This document shows, piece by piece, positions 43,476 to 54,164 of a DNA stretch of 64,000 bases. Under the pieces are notes generated by a model that was given only the letters and a program-made list of their open reading frames with translations, made no database searches and was not told the DNA's origin. The position numbers and the translations under genes are program-made. Each line of letters opens with the position of its first letter. Position 1 is the first letter of the stretch. Source of the DNA: Tuctoria greenei (taxonomy: Eukaryota > Streptophyta > Magnoliopsida > Poales > Poaceae); contig JAYESD010000001.1 in the NCBI GenBank assembly GCA_036927565.1, positions 33,703,146 through 33,767,145 of the forward strand. The letters run 5' to 3'.

Positions 43476-46400
43476 CTACTGTTCACTCCTCTCCGCACTG
43501 CTGCGCCACGGCAGTGCCATGGCGGCGGCTTGCCCTTGTCCAGGCTGCTGCTGTAGCATGGCGGCGGCTTGCCCTTGTCCAGGCTGCTGCTGTAGCATAG
43601 CGGCGGCCTGGGAGCTGGAGCTGCCGTCACCGCGTGGCGTCACGTACCCCTGCCGCCCGCCCAGCTGCCACGTGCCCGCCGCCATCATCTCCTGCTGATG
43701 ATGCAGCAGCTGCATCACCATGGCCGGTGTCAGCGCTTGCCCGCCGAGGTTCCCTTCGCCGCCTGCTGCCGCTACCGCCATCATCTCGAGCTGCTGCTGT
43801 TGTTGCTGATGCTGAAGTTGCTGCATCATTACAGCATGTATCAGCGCCTGCCCGCCGGTGCAGCCCTCGTCGCGCGACGCCGAGGCCGCGGCAAGCGCTT
43901 GCCACGCACCGGCTGTCATCGTCATCTCCTGCTGTTGCTGCATCAACAGAGCCGGTGCCATCGCCTGCCCGCCGGAGCTTCCCTGTCCGCGCGCCGCCGC
44001 GGCGGCAGCGGCCAGGGCCTGCTGCCAGGAGGGGGTGGAGGGCTGCGCCTGCGGCCACGCGCCCGCCGCGGCCTGCGCGTGTGCGAGCGCCAGGCGCGCT
44101 CGCGCGACCTCGTCCTGCCGCTGCTGCTCCTGCTGGTGCTGGGCGATGGCCGCGCGCACGCGCTCCGTCTGCCGGCGTTCGTCTTCGTACAATGCCATCT
44201 CCAGGATGAGCTTCTCCTCGGCGCGGTTGAAGCCCTCAGCGTGCTGCCGGGTCATGACGTTGAAGGTCAGCACCTGCTTCTCGAACTCGGCGAGCAAGTT
44301 CTCCTTTTTGGCGTTCATTTCCTCATCCCACTCCTGCAAGCTTGACTTCTCTGTCACATCATCGTCCTCCTCGTGGTCCGCGAAGACGTGGTAGGGTAGC
44401 AGCCTGATCATAAGAGAACTTTGTCAGCTACTAATTGTGTATTTCAAGTGCTTAAAAAATGCATGCTAAATTCGGTAGGAAGAGAACGCCTAGATTGCTA
44501 ACAAAATGTTTTCGCATTATAATATGTACTCTCTCCATCTCTAAATATTTGTCGTTTTGTAGTTTAAAGCGACAAGTATAAGGACGGAGCGAGTATGCAT
44601 TTTTTTGGGGGCAAAATCATAAGATAATTGCAGCAGGCTGACTTTCTTAGGTTGGATGGTTGCTGCTACATCACGTACAAATATTTTCATGTTAGATAAA
44701 ATGAGTAGAAATGGTTTGCACGAATAGTAGCAGAGAATAAATTAAAGGAGTTGCTAGTTTTTAGTGACTCTGAAAATTTAAAAGGCATTTCACTCAATCA
44801 TTTACAACCCTTGAGACTGACCGCACCGGGGGCCTGTAAACACGTCGGGACTGTAAATTTGGAGGTCCGGCTTTTACAGGTCGCCCACACTCGTGTCTTT
44901 AGCGTTGCCTCCAAAATGCCGTTTTGTACAGTCCACCTTCAAATATGGAGATTCTGACACACACCGAGAGAGAGAATCGAGAGCCCGACGGTTGGCTTCG
45001 CGGGCTCCCGATTCGTGACGGGGACGACGGCGAGGGAGGATGCAACCACCGACGAGAACGGCCGGTCGTGGCGATGCTCGGCGCGGAGGCGGCGTTCGGC
45101 GCTGGGAGGAATCGGCGGAGGACCTCACTCGCCGGGAGAAAGGGTGAGGGAGGGGGACGCGGTCGCCGTCGCGCTCCTTGACGCCCACCTGGAGGGGCTG
45201 CATCGGCGACCATGAGGGAGGGGGCGAGCGCGGTTCGCCGGGGCCTCGGGCGGACAGCTCGGCTCGTCGGCGAGCGGCGCAGGGGCGAGCGCGGCGGCGC
45301 TTGACGCGGGGCGGCTTTCCACGTTGAGCATGAGGCGGCGAGGAAGCGAAGCTGGGAGGGGAGCGGCGAGCGAGGCAGTGTCTACGGGCGGCGACGAAGC
45401 GGGGGAGCTTCGGCGAGGGAGGACGCGGCGGCCGCACCCGCTCGGTCGCCGTGGGGGCCGGGAGGGAGGGGGAGCGGTGAGGGAGGACGCGGCGTCCGGA
45501 CCGGCGCTGTCGCCGTGCGAGGGATCGGAGGGGAAGCGGCAATGTTCGCCCGGGAATGTTCCGGAAGGAGGGAGGGAGAGAATAAAAGGGGGAAATGAAT
45601 AAAAGAAAAAAGAAAAAATAGATGTTAGTTGATATAGAGGTTTGATATAGAGGTGGACGAGTGCAGAGAATAAAACTGTAAAAGAGAGAATCTTTTAGAG
45701 GTGACTGTAAAGGAGAGGAATATTCCTTTTAGAGGTGGATTTTAGAGGTGGATGAGTGTGATCAGTCTTAATCTGATCACAAAGCTATTTTTCCTATAGT
45801 CAATACATTGATAATTTTTCTTCTACATCTATATACATAGTAGTACAAACATATTAGTCCTACAAAACAAATAGGATGTCTCGTTCATTGATCGTACGAA
45901 GCGGCAATTTCAAGTAATTAAAAAACAAGAAAATCTAATGAACGGATATATTAAATAAAAAGTAAACATGCCATGACACTAAGCAGTATGCAGTTTTATC
46001 AGAGAGTGGAACAGCATTCTGAACAGTATTAACAGCAGCAAGCATTTTGCATAATAACGCGGTAGCACTGCATTCAGAAATACAGTTTCCTCAGACGTGG
46101 TTCCAAAAATTCAATCACTACTAATGCCAAATGATAGCTTCAGAATAAGCAATTCCGAAAGGTTTATTCCAAAGATCCATATAGGCTAAATTCTCCGATC
46201 AAGAGAGATTAACTCCACTCAAACGTCGGGCCTCGTTCTACTATTTCAGTTAACAAATCGAATTTCAGTTATTGTCAGAAACACGAGCAGCATGGTCAGA
46301 AAAGAAATTCCAGCGGTTCGTGATCAGGCTATCCCCCATGTTCACAACAGGAAATTTACCTACAGATATTCAACAAAACCTTCAAAGTTTGCTGCTTGCT

Positions 46401-46988
46401 GTTAGACTATCAAATCCTCTGCAAGTTTGTATTTTTGGTAAAGCTTGTCGGAACCAAAATTTATGTTCCCCAGATCAAAATCTCTGCGCCAAATCCAGCA
46501 TACGACTAGCAGGCCATACCATGATCAAATCAGACAGACGAATGAATCGCCTGATATCTCCTTTGACGACGAATAACTAATAAAAGAAAACCCAAAACGG
46601 GTTCGCAAGAAAAGGAACAAAAAAAAAGATCCATGCAAGAACACGAGACGAGACGCTCTATAAACCGCGTGGAGATCAGGCAAACGACACGATAGAGCGG
46701 GCGATCGAGGGAGAGATCGCGTGCGGCGCACCTGCTGACGGCGTCCTCGACGGAGGAGAAAGGCGTCTTGAAGTCCGGGTTGAGCACCTTCCACGCGTCC
46801 TCGTACGCCATCTGCTCCGCCACGCGCGCCCGCGCCGCCGCCTCATCCTCCGCCCGCGCCGCCACAGCGCCGGAGCCCCCGGTCCCCTGCGGCGGCGTTC
46901 CCGCGCCGACGAAGCCCTGCGGCGGCGGGAGCATCATCCTCTGCTGCTGCGGCGGCGGCGACGAATGCTGCTGCTGCTGGTGCTGCAT
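43476..46988 (-). CDS. GLTSCR1-domain protein, BRIP-like SWI/SNF subunit
   Basis: Two coding exons on the minus strand, 46988-46732 and 44403-43476, separated by a 2.3-kb GT-AG intron, encode 394 residues. A Gln/Pro-rich N-terminus (MQHQQQQHSSPPPQQQ) leads to the GLTSCR1 domain across the splice: AYEDAWKVLNPDFKTPFSS, EDAVSR, LLPYHVFADHEEDD, then a helical EEMNAKKENLLAEFEKQVL and EEKLILEMALYEDERR. The C-terminal half is Gln/Ala/Met-rich low complexity with a perfect tandem duplication. In plants, proteins with this domain (BRIP1/BRIP2 in Arabidopsis) are subunits of BRAHMA-type chromatin-remodelling complexes in the nucleus; the animal relatives are GLTSCR1/BICRA. The upstream flank has TGGGCC (about 47083). 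Assignment is by the domain; the paralogue is not decided. Confidence 0.88.
43522..43599 (-). repeat. In-frame 39-bp tandem duplication in the BRIP-like gene
   Basis: Two adjacent 39-bp units at 43522-43560 and 43561-43599 are nearly identical and encode AAAMLQQQPGQGQ twice. The period is a multiple of three and the frame is kept. This is a likely length-variable site. Confidence 0.9.
44529..44593. mobile_element. Short Stowaway MITE in BRIP-like intron
   Basis: CTCTCTCCATCTCTAAATATTTGTCG at the left, GACGGAGCGAG at the right, TA on both sides (44527-44528, 44594-44595). 65 bp, reduced interior. Confidence 0.6.
44811..45772. repeat. Non-autonomous DNA element, copy 2 of a two-copy family, in BRIP-like intron
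   Basis: Termini TTGAGACTGACCGCACC and, reversed, TTAAGACTGATCACACTC; the interior is very GC-rich (44960-45560) and then has CTGTAAAAGAGAG, TAGAGGTGG, GATATAGAGG repeats shared, reversed, with 3827-4258. Long frames in the GC-rich part overlap on both strands and carry no domain. It may carry captured genic sequence. No clear target duplication. Confidence 0.5.
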
Positions 46989-47171
46989 GACGGCTGACGG
47001 GTTGCGTGCGCGGTTGCGGCGGTTGTCTCGGGTGCTGTAGTAGTAGGGCTTCCGCTCGGGAAGAGGCCGAGACGCTGATCAGTGGGCCAGCCGTCCCGGG
47101 TCTCCTTCTCGCCTTCTCTCTTCTTGCTTTTTAGACCCTACTGTGTGATGAAATCATCTAAAGAGTACTTA

Positions 47172-47215
47172 CTCCCTTTCATTTTAAATGATCATCATTT
47201 AAAATAAAACAGAGG
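47172..47215. mobile_element. Minimal Stowaway-like hairpin
   Basis: CTCCCTTTCATTTTAAATGA and, after a short turn, ATTTAAAATAAAACAGAGG, flanked by TA (47170-47171, 47216-47217). 44 bp in all, probably a remnant. Confidence 0.5.
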
Positions 47216-47389
47216 TACTATATCACAAAAATAAGGTGATCGTACCATGCTGTAAATGTGAGAGTAGTTTGGCGAGAAACGGCAAGGAAAACCAGTGGGC
47301 TACAGCCTGTGGTATTACAAAGTTCTGTTGCAAATTTGCTACTAATTCAATGAGAGAGTGTAAGAAGCAGCAAGTGTATTACTACACCT

Positions 47390-48310
47390 AACGCTACTAC
47401 ATTTATCACAAATACAACACTGGTCCGATAGAAACCGTAACGGAGATGACACGAACTGTTGACTCTACTTTATACTGTCACAAATTATGCTGTTATTTAG
47501 TAAAAAATACTGTTGGTAGATTTTATCACAAGCGTTATAGTCGATAATTAAAAAGCTTGTAAGATGGGGATTAATATTGCCACTCCTACAGTCCTACCAC
47601 TTTCACCAATGTTTTTTTGTTTCACAAGTTATATATTGCAGTAGTCACTAGGTGAGATGAAACAGCAAGGGAACAATGTGCGGACCATGTCGGTGAAGTT
47701 GGCCATACCCTTCCAATTGTTGGTCTAAAGTCATCCGCAGTGGTACATTGTAAAGTGTACTGAAAAGTATACTGGACAATTTTTGTAAGAGCACATACTG
47801 AAAGTATAGAGTATATAAAATATGTTTAGAAGGTAGAATATGTTTTAGAAGATGCTGACGCGGATAGTCTAAGCCTCCTCTCTCTCTGCGCTTTTTGGGC
47901 CTTATGATGTGCTAAGATAAGAATGATTCGGCCAGAAAACGGGGGAGGGGGTTCTTGGTGAGCTACTATACGAGCGGTATTACACATGACAAATTTGGTA
48001 GTGATTTATTAGAAACTATAAATGTGACACATTGACTGCTAGTGCTAGTGCTAGTGCAACTAAAATACGGCAGTGAAACATGGCATGACACTATTAATAC
48101 AATAATGAAGTTCTTGGATATTTTGTTGAAAATGTAATAATCAATCGTCAATAATTGTGGAGAGTAGTAAATGGTGATCAATATTGCCAATACTACCTTG
48201 TTTTGTCACTGCTACCATGTTTCTCCAATGCTACTACATGTTATTTTTCATATATTGTGGAGAGTAGTAGCCACCAAGTGAAAGACAACAAGAGAAACAA
48301 GAAATCGCAT
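47390..48310. repeat. Diverged direct repeat, about 600-bp period
   Basis: The stretch with GATTAATATTGCC, CTACAGTCCTACCAC, CCAATG, ATATATTGCAGTAG, CACTAGGTGAGATGAAA (47565-47665) recurs as GATCAATATTGCC, CACTGCTACCATG, CCAATG, ATATTGTGGAGAGTAG, CACCAAGTGAAAGAC (48176-48287). Similarity is partial; order is kept. Confidence 0.5.
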
Positions 48311-48922
48311 GATAAATCTCAACATGAGTCATCCAAGATGTAAAAAAACGTGAGCCATCCAAGCAAGGTCTAAAAAAAAGGGTGAGACATCGAACAAGAA
48401 ACACATGATAAATCTACAGACTACTACCAGTTGTATTATTTTTGTTAATCTCTGCTCATTGTGAAAGCTAATACGTATGGTTTTGGTACGCTGATGTTGG
48501 CATCTGATGTAATCTATATGCTAGAAGCATGGCATGTGGATACCTATATCAGTATGTAAACTCGGAAATTAAAAAAAAAATCTTCTTGCCAAAAAAGGGT
48601 CCCTATAGTGCTAAACTAAATCTGCAACAAAAAAAAAGAAAAAACAAGGCTTTCCATGACGAATCCAAGGAAAGCCCAACAAATTTGGCATTTTTTGGCT
48701 CTATAAGTCCCAAATTTACAAGTGCGTTGTTTGTAAGCAGAATAGGCATAATGGACCACACTGTTACATGTATGCATTTAAATTTTAAACCTTGTAACGA
48801 AAAGGACAACGTTTCCTCTCATACAAAAAGGACAACTTTTCCTTTCATATACTGCGCTGCTCAGAAATAAATTGTGATGTCCCAATATGCTACCCTACAC
48901 CGACCAATGACAGCTCGCTCCC

Positions 48923-51900
48923 TCATGGGCTAAGCCATGCACCTTGGAAGAGTTGGCTCACTGTTTTGCCTAATATCCATTCCAAATCTGACGACGTAAT
49001 GGCTATCTTGCCTGCAACATGAGAGACTGCCTCCTTTGCTCCTTTGTAGCCGCATTCAGGAACAACATAGGGGAAGTCACTGCAGACATGGTCAAGGCAT
49101 AAGCAATTCATGGTTCTAGTGCAGTACAAAAGAATGCAGTAACTCATAATTTTGTATTCTAATTCAATTTTCAGTTAGGGGTGTGCACCTTCCTGTCTGA
49201 AATATATGGTAATTCTAGGATGCGTTTGGTTGGAAGTCAAAGTGAGATGGGATGGATCCATCCCAGTTTTTAGGGATGGGATGGTCCCGTTTTTTGTTTG
49301 TCTAGAAGGATGGGACGATCCCTGTTTCTTGTTTGTTTTGTGGGATGGTGTCGGACGAGTACTTCTGGAAGGTCGTGCGCCTGTCTCCACGGAGGTGGGA
49401 CGGATCTGTCCCCATATTTTTGGTGGGATGGTTTCATCCCGCATCTAGGTGGAATATTCTCTTTTGAGGGATGACTCCATCCCACATGTCTCCAAACCAA
49501 ACAACAGAAAAGTGGGATCGTCCCGTCCCGTCCCACTATATCCCTCGAACCAAACACACCCCTAATTAATTATCGAGGATAGTATTGTTAATTTACTGGG
49601 AGTGGTCTCTCATAGTCAATATATGGTAATTCTATCTCAGGATTCAGTCAACTTCAAATTCTAATGGCACTTAAGGAATTATTCCATTAAAGTAAGCTCA
49701 GAATGGATCATGAATTCACCTTCCCCACATTATTCGATTGGCTCCAAAGCTAGAGATAGCACGGGAAAGAAGTTGAGCAGTGTCCTCATACGGATATGAT
49801 TCTCTTGTAATGCGAAAAATAGCACTGTATTTGACATAAACCTGTTGAAGTAATGCATCATAGCATCAGCAGTACACTAAAACAGAAGGAATAGGTTGCA
49901 CTACTCTAGCTAAGCAACTTCAACTATATAATCAGGCATCAAATATCAGCACACTTTTTGATACAGTTACTAGATAGTAAAATCATGCCAAATGTTATTG
50001 ATCCCTAATCTCAGATAACGGCAATTAAGGGTGATATCGTCAATCTATACTGAAATAGTTCACTTACAATGGAATGTTGTTTTATTGGAGGCGCTACATG
50101 ATCATGCACGATAAGGATACAAATAAATAACTAAATTCAGCTAGAACACTGATGTATTGATCCGGCCACACACAAGGGAACACATTTCAGGCTCTACCTG
50201 CGGGAATCTGGATAAGCTTAGAAATGAAGTGAATGCCTTCTCTTCATCACCATTCCTGTATGGCAATGTAAAATAACTGACTTTGCATTAGCTTGATAAG
50301 GGTTACATTTGGCAAATTATAAACAAGTAAAGAGGTTACGTGGGTGGCTTGCAGAAAGCCATATGATCAAGAATGACATTAGTTGTAGGATAATCCCTAC
50401 ACAACTCCTCTATTTCTTCAACATATAGACTTATTCCCTGAACAACAAATAACAGACAAATGAGGAAAATAATCCCATGTTTGTAAACCAGAATACACTT
50501 CCTATTGCTTAACTCGAAAGTAGCTTATTTATGCAAAACGATTTTGATAACAAATTGCAGAAAGGATCCTCATAAAAGTGCTGTATCACTAACTTACACA
50601 GGGATCAGAATCCACGTAAGATATTACTAACATCACTTCCAGCTTCTTAGTAGCACAACCCGAGAATATCATATATGCAATTTTTTGTCTAACATTAAGC
50701 TATTCTTCTCTTTTTAATGTACAAATTGTGCTACATTTTGTTTTAATTTTCAATGGACAGAATTGTACTTAACATTCCATTACAACCTCTGAATACTGTG
50801 AGTGCAACAAAGAATGCAAATCGTGCATAGTGCAACATAGAAGGCACCATGTGCATACATCTGATGGAGGAATGTACTTTTTTACCTTCATCACCATGAT
50901 TCCAACTGGCACTCCAAGTTCTCCAGCCTTAGAGAACAAGGACCTCCCGACTTCATTAGTCATCTGTTTATTTGAGGCATGTTTAGCTATCCAGCCACTG
51001 ATGACTGTCAATCGGAATTAGCTTGTACTACTATAAAGAAATTCAAAGCTGTCTATTTGCAAACCTTTTGACCTGATGGCCACAAGTTCGGATTGAATCG
51101 AACTGCACGGTACTTTTCCTGGAGAGAAGTAACAGAAGTGTTTTCAATCATTCCTTTTGCAGTCACGAAAATTCCAAGAGACGCACCTGTACAATAAGAT
51201 CTTCAAGCTGTTTAATCCCACTCCCATCATCTGCAGGATTTGCAAGGCAGCAACCAATGAATTTGGATGGGTGTTTCTTCAACACACTAAAACAAGAGCA
51301 GAAATGATATAAACCGGTCTTATTAGTACAATCATATGGCCATTCCAGATGGTTGTGCTGAAGGGATGTATGCAAAGAAACTGTTACCTAGTTACCAAAG
51401 AATGATCAAACATATGGTTAATAGGTTGGACAACAAGAGCTCCATCCACTCCAGCTTCATCCATACACTAAAGAAGAGAGGGGAAATCAAAAGAAATACA
51501 CTAATCGGTATCAGGTATCATTGCACACATAAAGCATTCTTGATCTCAATTTTCAACAGATTAGCATAAAAAACAAAATATAACAGATTGATTCACTGAT
51601 TAATACAATGCACACATAAAAATTTATAGCATTTTGACCCAAATATTGGTGACCTATCAGTTTAATATAGTCATAGTCTCATAGAAGACTTCGATAACTA
51701 TAAATTTCATACACTGCAAACAGGTCCAGCATGACTTCAGAAACAAACTAATAAAGACTGAGCAAAGAACAGGGTTGTAAAACCTCGCCTGGACGCCTAG
51801 GCGAGCGCCAGGCGAGGGGACGGAGAGGCAGCGGAGGAGGGTGGAGAGGCGCCGCTCATTGGGTACAGGCTCTGCTAGAGAGAATGCCGCTCCATGGCGA

Positions 51901-53091
51901 CGGGGCGGAGGCAGGGGTAGGCGACGGGATTGACTCACGACTCCAGGAGGCGGCGGGGTGGAGCAACTGCGTGCAGTGTGGGCCGGCCGTCAAGGCCCAA
52001 TAAGCTTAGGGTTTTCTGTCTCCTCCCAAGCCGATCCAACCGTTCAATTTTTATGTCTCCAACCGGATCTAGCGGTCCTTCTCCTTCTCTAGTCCCTTCC
52101 GGCCGCCAGTTTCTCTCTCCCCGAGCCGATCCTCCTCGCTTGATGTCGCTTCGTCCCCGATCGTCTTCGCCACCTTCGCCGTGTCTGATCCAGCATCCGC
52201 GTCGTCATCCCTGCCTCCTCCCAGCGCGACGCTCTTCCTCTCCCCTCCTCCCGGCCTCCTCTGGCCATGGCGGGTGGCAGCAGGGAGCACGGCGGGCGGC
52301 AGCGACCTGACCGGCGGGCGGCCAGGCGAGGCGACTGACCATGGCGTCCAGTCTGGAGCGACTGGGCGCCTCGCCTAGGCGACGCCTGGACAACACTCGC
52401 AAAGAAACCTCAAGCTGAATTCTTTTTCGGCCACTGTTTCTATCCACAAATTGCCTACGGTTTTCCCTTCATTCTCCATACAAACCATTTCAAGGTGCCA
52501 ATTCTTCAGTATCACATCCCTAACAATCAAATCATCTGTGATACCGGCACAATTTGGCCTCCAAGATACATCTCGAACACACAGCTACTACCATGAACTA
52601 ATAACAAATGCACAAGATAACACAGGGCCGCGTAGATCTGACGGAGTCCTTTGACTGACCTTGAGCAAGAAGTCGGCGTCACCCCGGAGCGTGGCCTCCT
52701 GGCCGGGGAAGTAAGGGTACCCTTCCTTCACCTGCCGGGGACAGATTCACAATGAAGACCAGTCAGTCACGCCGCCTCCGTCTCAAGAATCACCCCGCAT
52801 CTCATCAGGATACCGGAACTGGATGCACAAGTGACAAGCCGCTTACTGGCTCACCTGTTGGGGCGAGGCCCAGACGTGGAGGTGGGAGTCGATGACCTTG
52901 CAAGAGGAAGCGGAGCCAGAGGCGGCGGACATGGCGGCTGCGGCAATGGTGGTGCCACTGGAGAGCAGCAGGCGCCTCCTCGTCGTTGTTGTCGCGGAGG
53001 GGGGGAGAGCGCGGGAGGCGGTGGCGACAGGGGATAGGAGGAACCTGCACGGCGCAGCAGATGCGGATGCTGCTGCTGCTCGTGAAGCCAT
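48923..53091 (-). CDS. Amidohydrolase-family metal hydrolase, plastid- or mitochondrion-targeted
   Basis: Ten coding exons on the minus strand: 53091-52855, 52731-52660, 51467-51388, 51286-51187, 51118-51065, 50963-50886, 50437-50340, 50255-50198, 49841-49720, 49079-48923. All have GT-AG borders and phases that fit; together 351 residues. The first about 62 residues are rich in Ala, Ser, Arg and Thr without acidic residues, like a transit peptide. The metal-binding strand follows at VIDSHLHVWASP (HxH), then YPYFPGQ, VDGALVVQP, SKFIGCCLANP, RAVRFNPNLWP, a His in NVILDHMAFCKPP, and the Asp in IMWGSDFPYV. These are the landmarks of Amidohydro_2 (TIM-barrel) hydrolases. The substrate in plants is not known to me. 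A second ATG (MSAASGSASSCK) at residue 54 could give a cytosolic form. Introns hold a MITE (49216-49563) and a hAT element (51770-52398). Confidence 0.9.
49216..49563. mobile_element. MITE with TTTGGTT-type ends, in amidohydrolase intron
   Basis: Left end TAGGATGCGTTTGGTTGG, right end reversed TTAGGGGTGTGTTTGGTTCG. The interior repeats GGGATGG, CGTCCCG and CATCCC on both arms and can fold on itself. The family may be PIF/Harbinger or hAT; target duplication is unclear. Confidence 0.55.
51770..52398. mobile_element. hAT non-autonomous element 2, in amidohydrolase intron 2
   Basis: 8-bp duplication GCAAAGAA (51762-51769, 52399-52406). Left end CAGGGTTGTAAAACC, right end GGACAACACTC. CGCCTAGGCG palindromes lie near both ends. 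The last 70 bp (GGCGACTGACCATGGCGTCC...) is nearly the same as in element 1 at 40970-41506; the centres differ. Confidence 0.85.
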
Positions 53092-53149
53092 TAAAAATGG
53101 AGGCGAGTGGCCGGTGGTGGAGCCGGATTTTGCGATATGAATATTGTTA

Positions 53150-53690
53150 GGGTCCGCTAAAATCTAATAAACTAATTATAATTATTAATCACTAGTCTTG
53201 TACTCAACCCTTAATCCTTAATTTTATAGGTTAACAATGAAAAAATTATTTTGTTTGATTATTTTTACAATTAACACAACCTCACAAATCACATATTAAC
53301 AAATTACGGAATACAAATACGAATTAACAATTTAAAAAAACTTATCTCCTTCTCCGGCGGCGGCCGCCGCAGTCGTTGTCGCTGCCGAGCAGTCGCGCTA
53401 CGGCCGTCATCGAGCAGTCGCCCGCCGTCGCCATGCGGTCGCGCCGCCGTCGCTGCCCGGTCGCGCCGCGCCACTGCCATCGTCATCACGCGCAGTCGCG
53501 CCACCACCGTTGCCGTCGCCGCGCAGTCGCGCCACCACCATCATCGTCGCCTCCCTGTCGCACCGATACCACCGCCGTAGCACTCGCTGGCCGCCGTCGC
53601 GCCTACGCTCGCCGGCCGCAGCCGCACGGCCGGGTCCGCCAGCGCCGCCATCGGGAATTAGGTCGGAGGTATCGGGAAGAATTGAGACTC
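53150..53690. repeat. AT-rich/GC-rich repeat unit, copy 2
   Basis: AT-rich half (CACTAGTCTTGTACTCAACC, CCTTAATTTTATAGG, ACAATTAACACAACCTCAC, AAATTACGGAATAC) related to 36870-37075, then a GC-rich half from about 53350 with repeated GCAGTCGCGCCACCACC-like units (53400-53560). Located upstream of the amidohydrolase gene, where its promoter should lie. Confidence 0.45.
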
Positions 53691-53905
53691 CGAGGTAGAT
53701 AAATGAGAGGAGTGCACGAATCTTGAAGTTGATTGAACGGCATACGACGTCGCCTGAACGGATGGCTGAATTCAGGCGCCTGACGCCAAGGATTTCCGAT
53801 ATTTTTAATAAGAAAACAATGTTGAAACAAAAATGCAAACTTCCAACTGTATTATAAATCAGATATGTATAAATTTGAAGATATTAAATTTAGAAGCTCG
53901 AGTAT

Positions 53906-54164
53906 TGAAAGTTGCCTAAGAGGTTGAATAAATAATCCTAAGAATTTCTGCAAATTCAACTCGTACGTAGTTAATAAATGGTCGAACCGGTGGTACACCA
54001 GACACGCATGATAAAAAGAAAGATACACGAATTTGAATCTAAAACTTGTTCTACTAAAAACTAATTGATTCAAAAGATAGCAAATGTCAACATGTAATAC
54101 TTCTGTGGATTACTTCTACTTAGAAAATAATAAACAATTAGGAAACAATTTAACCAAGACCACT
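53906..54164 (-). mobile_element. Sirevirus-type LTR fragment, cut by Gypsy element G
   Basis: TGAAAGTTGCCTAAGAGGTTGAATAA is the reverse of a Sirevirus LTR 3' end (compare 7451 onward). The following 230 bp are AT-rich and stop at the insertion point of element G. The remainder, if present, lies beyond the window. Confidence 0.6.

Larger units (their letters stand above)
46989..48922. other. Intergenic region between BRIP-like and amidohydrolase genes
   Basis: The right-hand neighbour of the BRIP-like start: 5'UTR and promoter with TGGGCC near 47083, then a small Stowaway-like hairpin (47172-47215) and two diverged copies of an AT-rich unit (about 47390-47690 and 48000-48310). 48529-48870 has an open frame without domain and with poly-A tracts, not called. 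Confidence 0.55.

Noticed and set aside
43634..44394. Three long plus-strand frames (up to 215 codons)
   Set aside because: Antisense shadows of the GC-rich, Gln/Ala-coding exon of the BRIP-like gene; no domain of their own.
44874..45602. Long Arg/Pro-rich frames on both strands
   Set aside because: GC-rich interior of a non-autonomous element; composition-driven, no domain, no splice context.
52831..53140. Open frames opposite the first amidohydrolase exon
   Set aside because: The minus strand has the HxH motif, a good splice donor and a continuing gene; the plus-strand frames have none of these.
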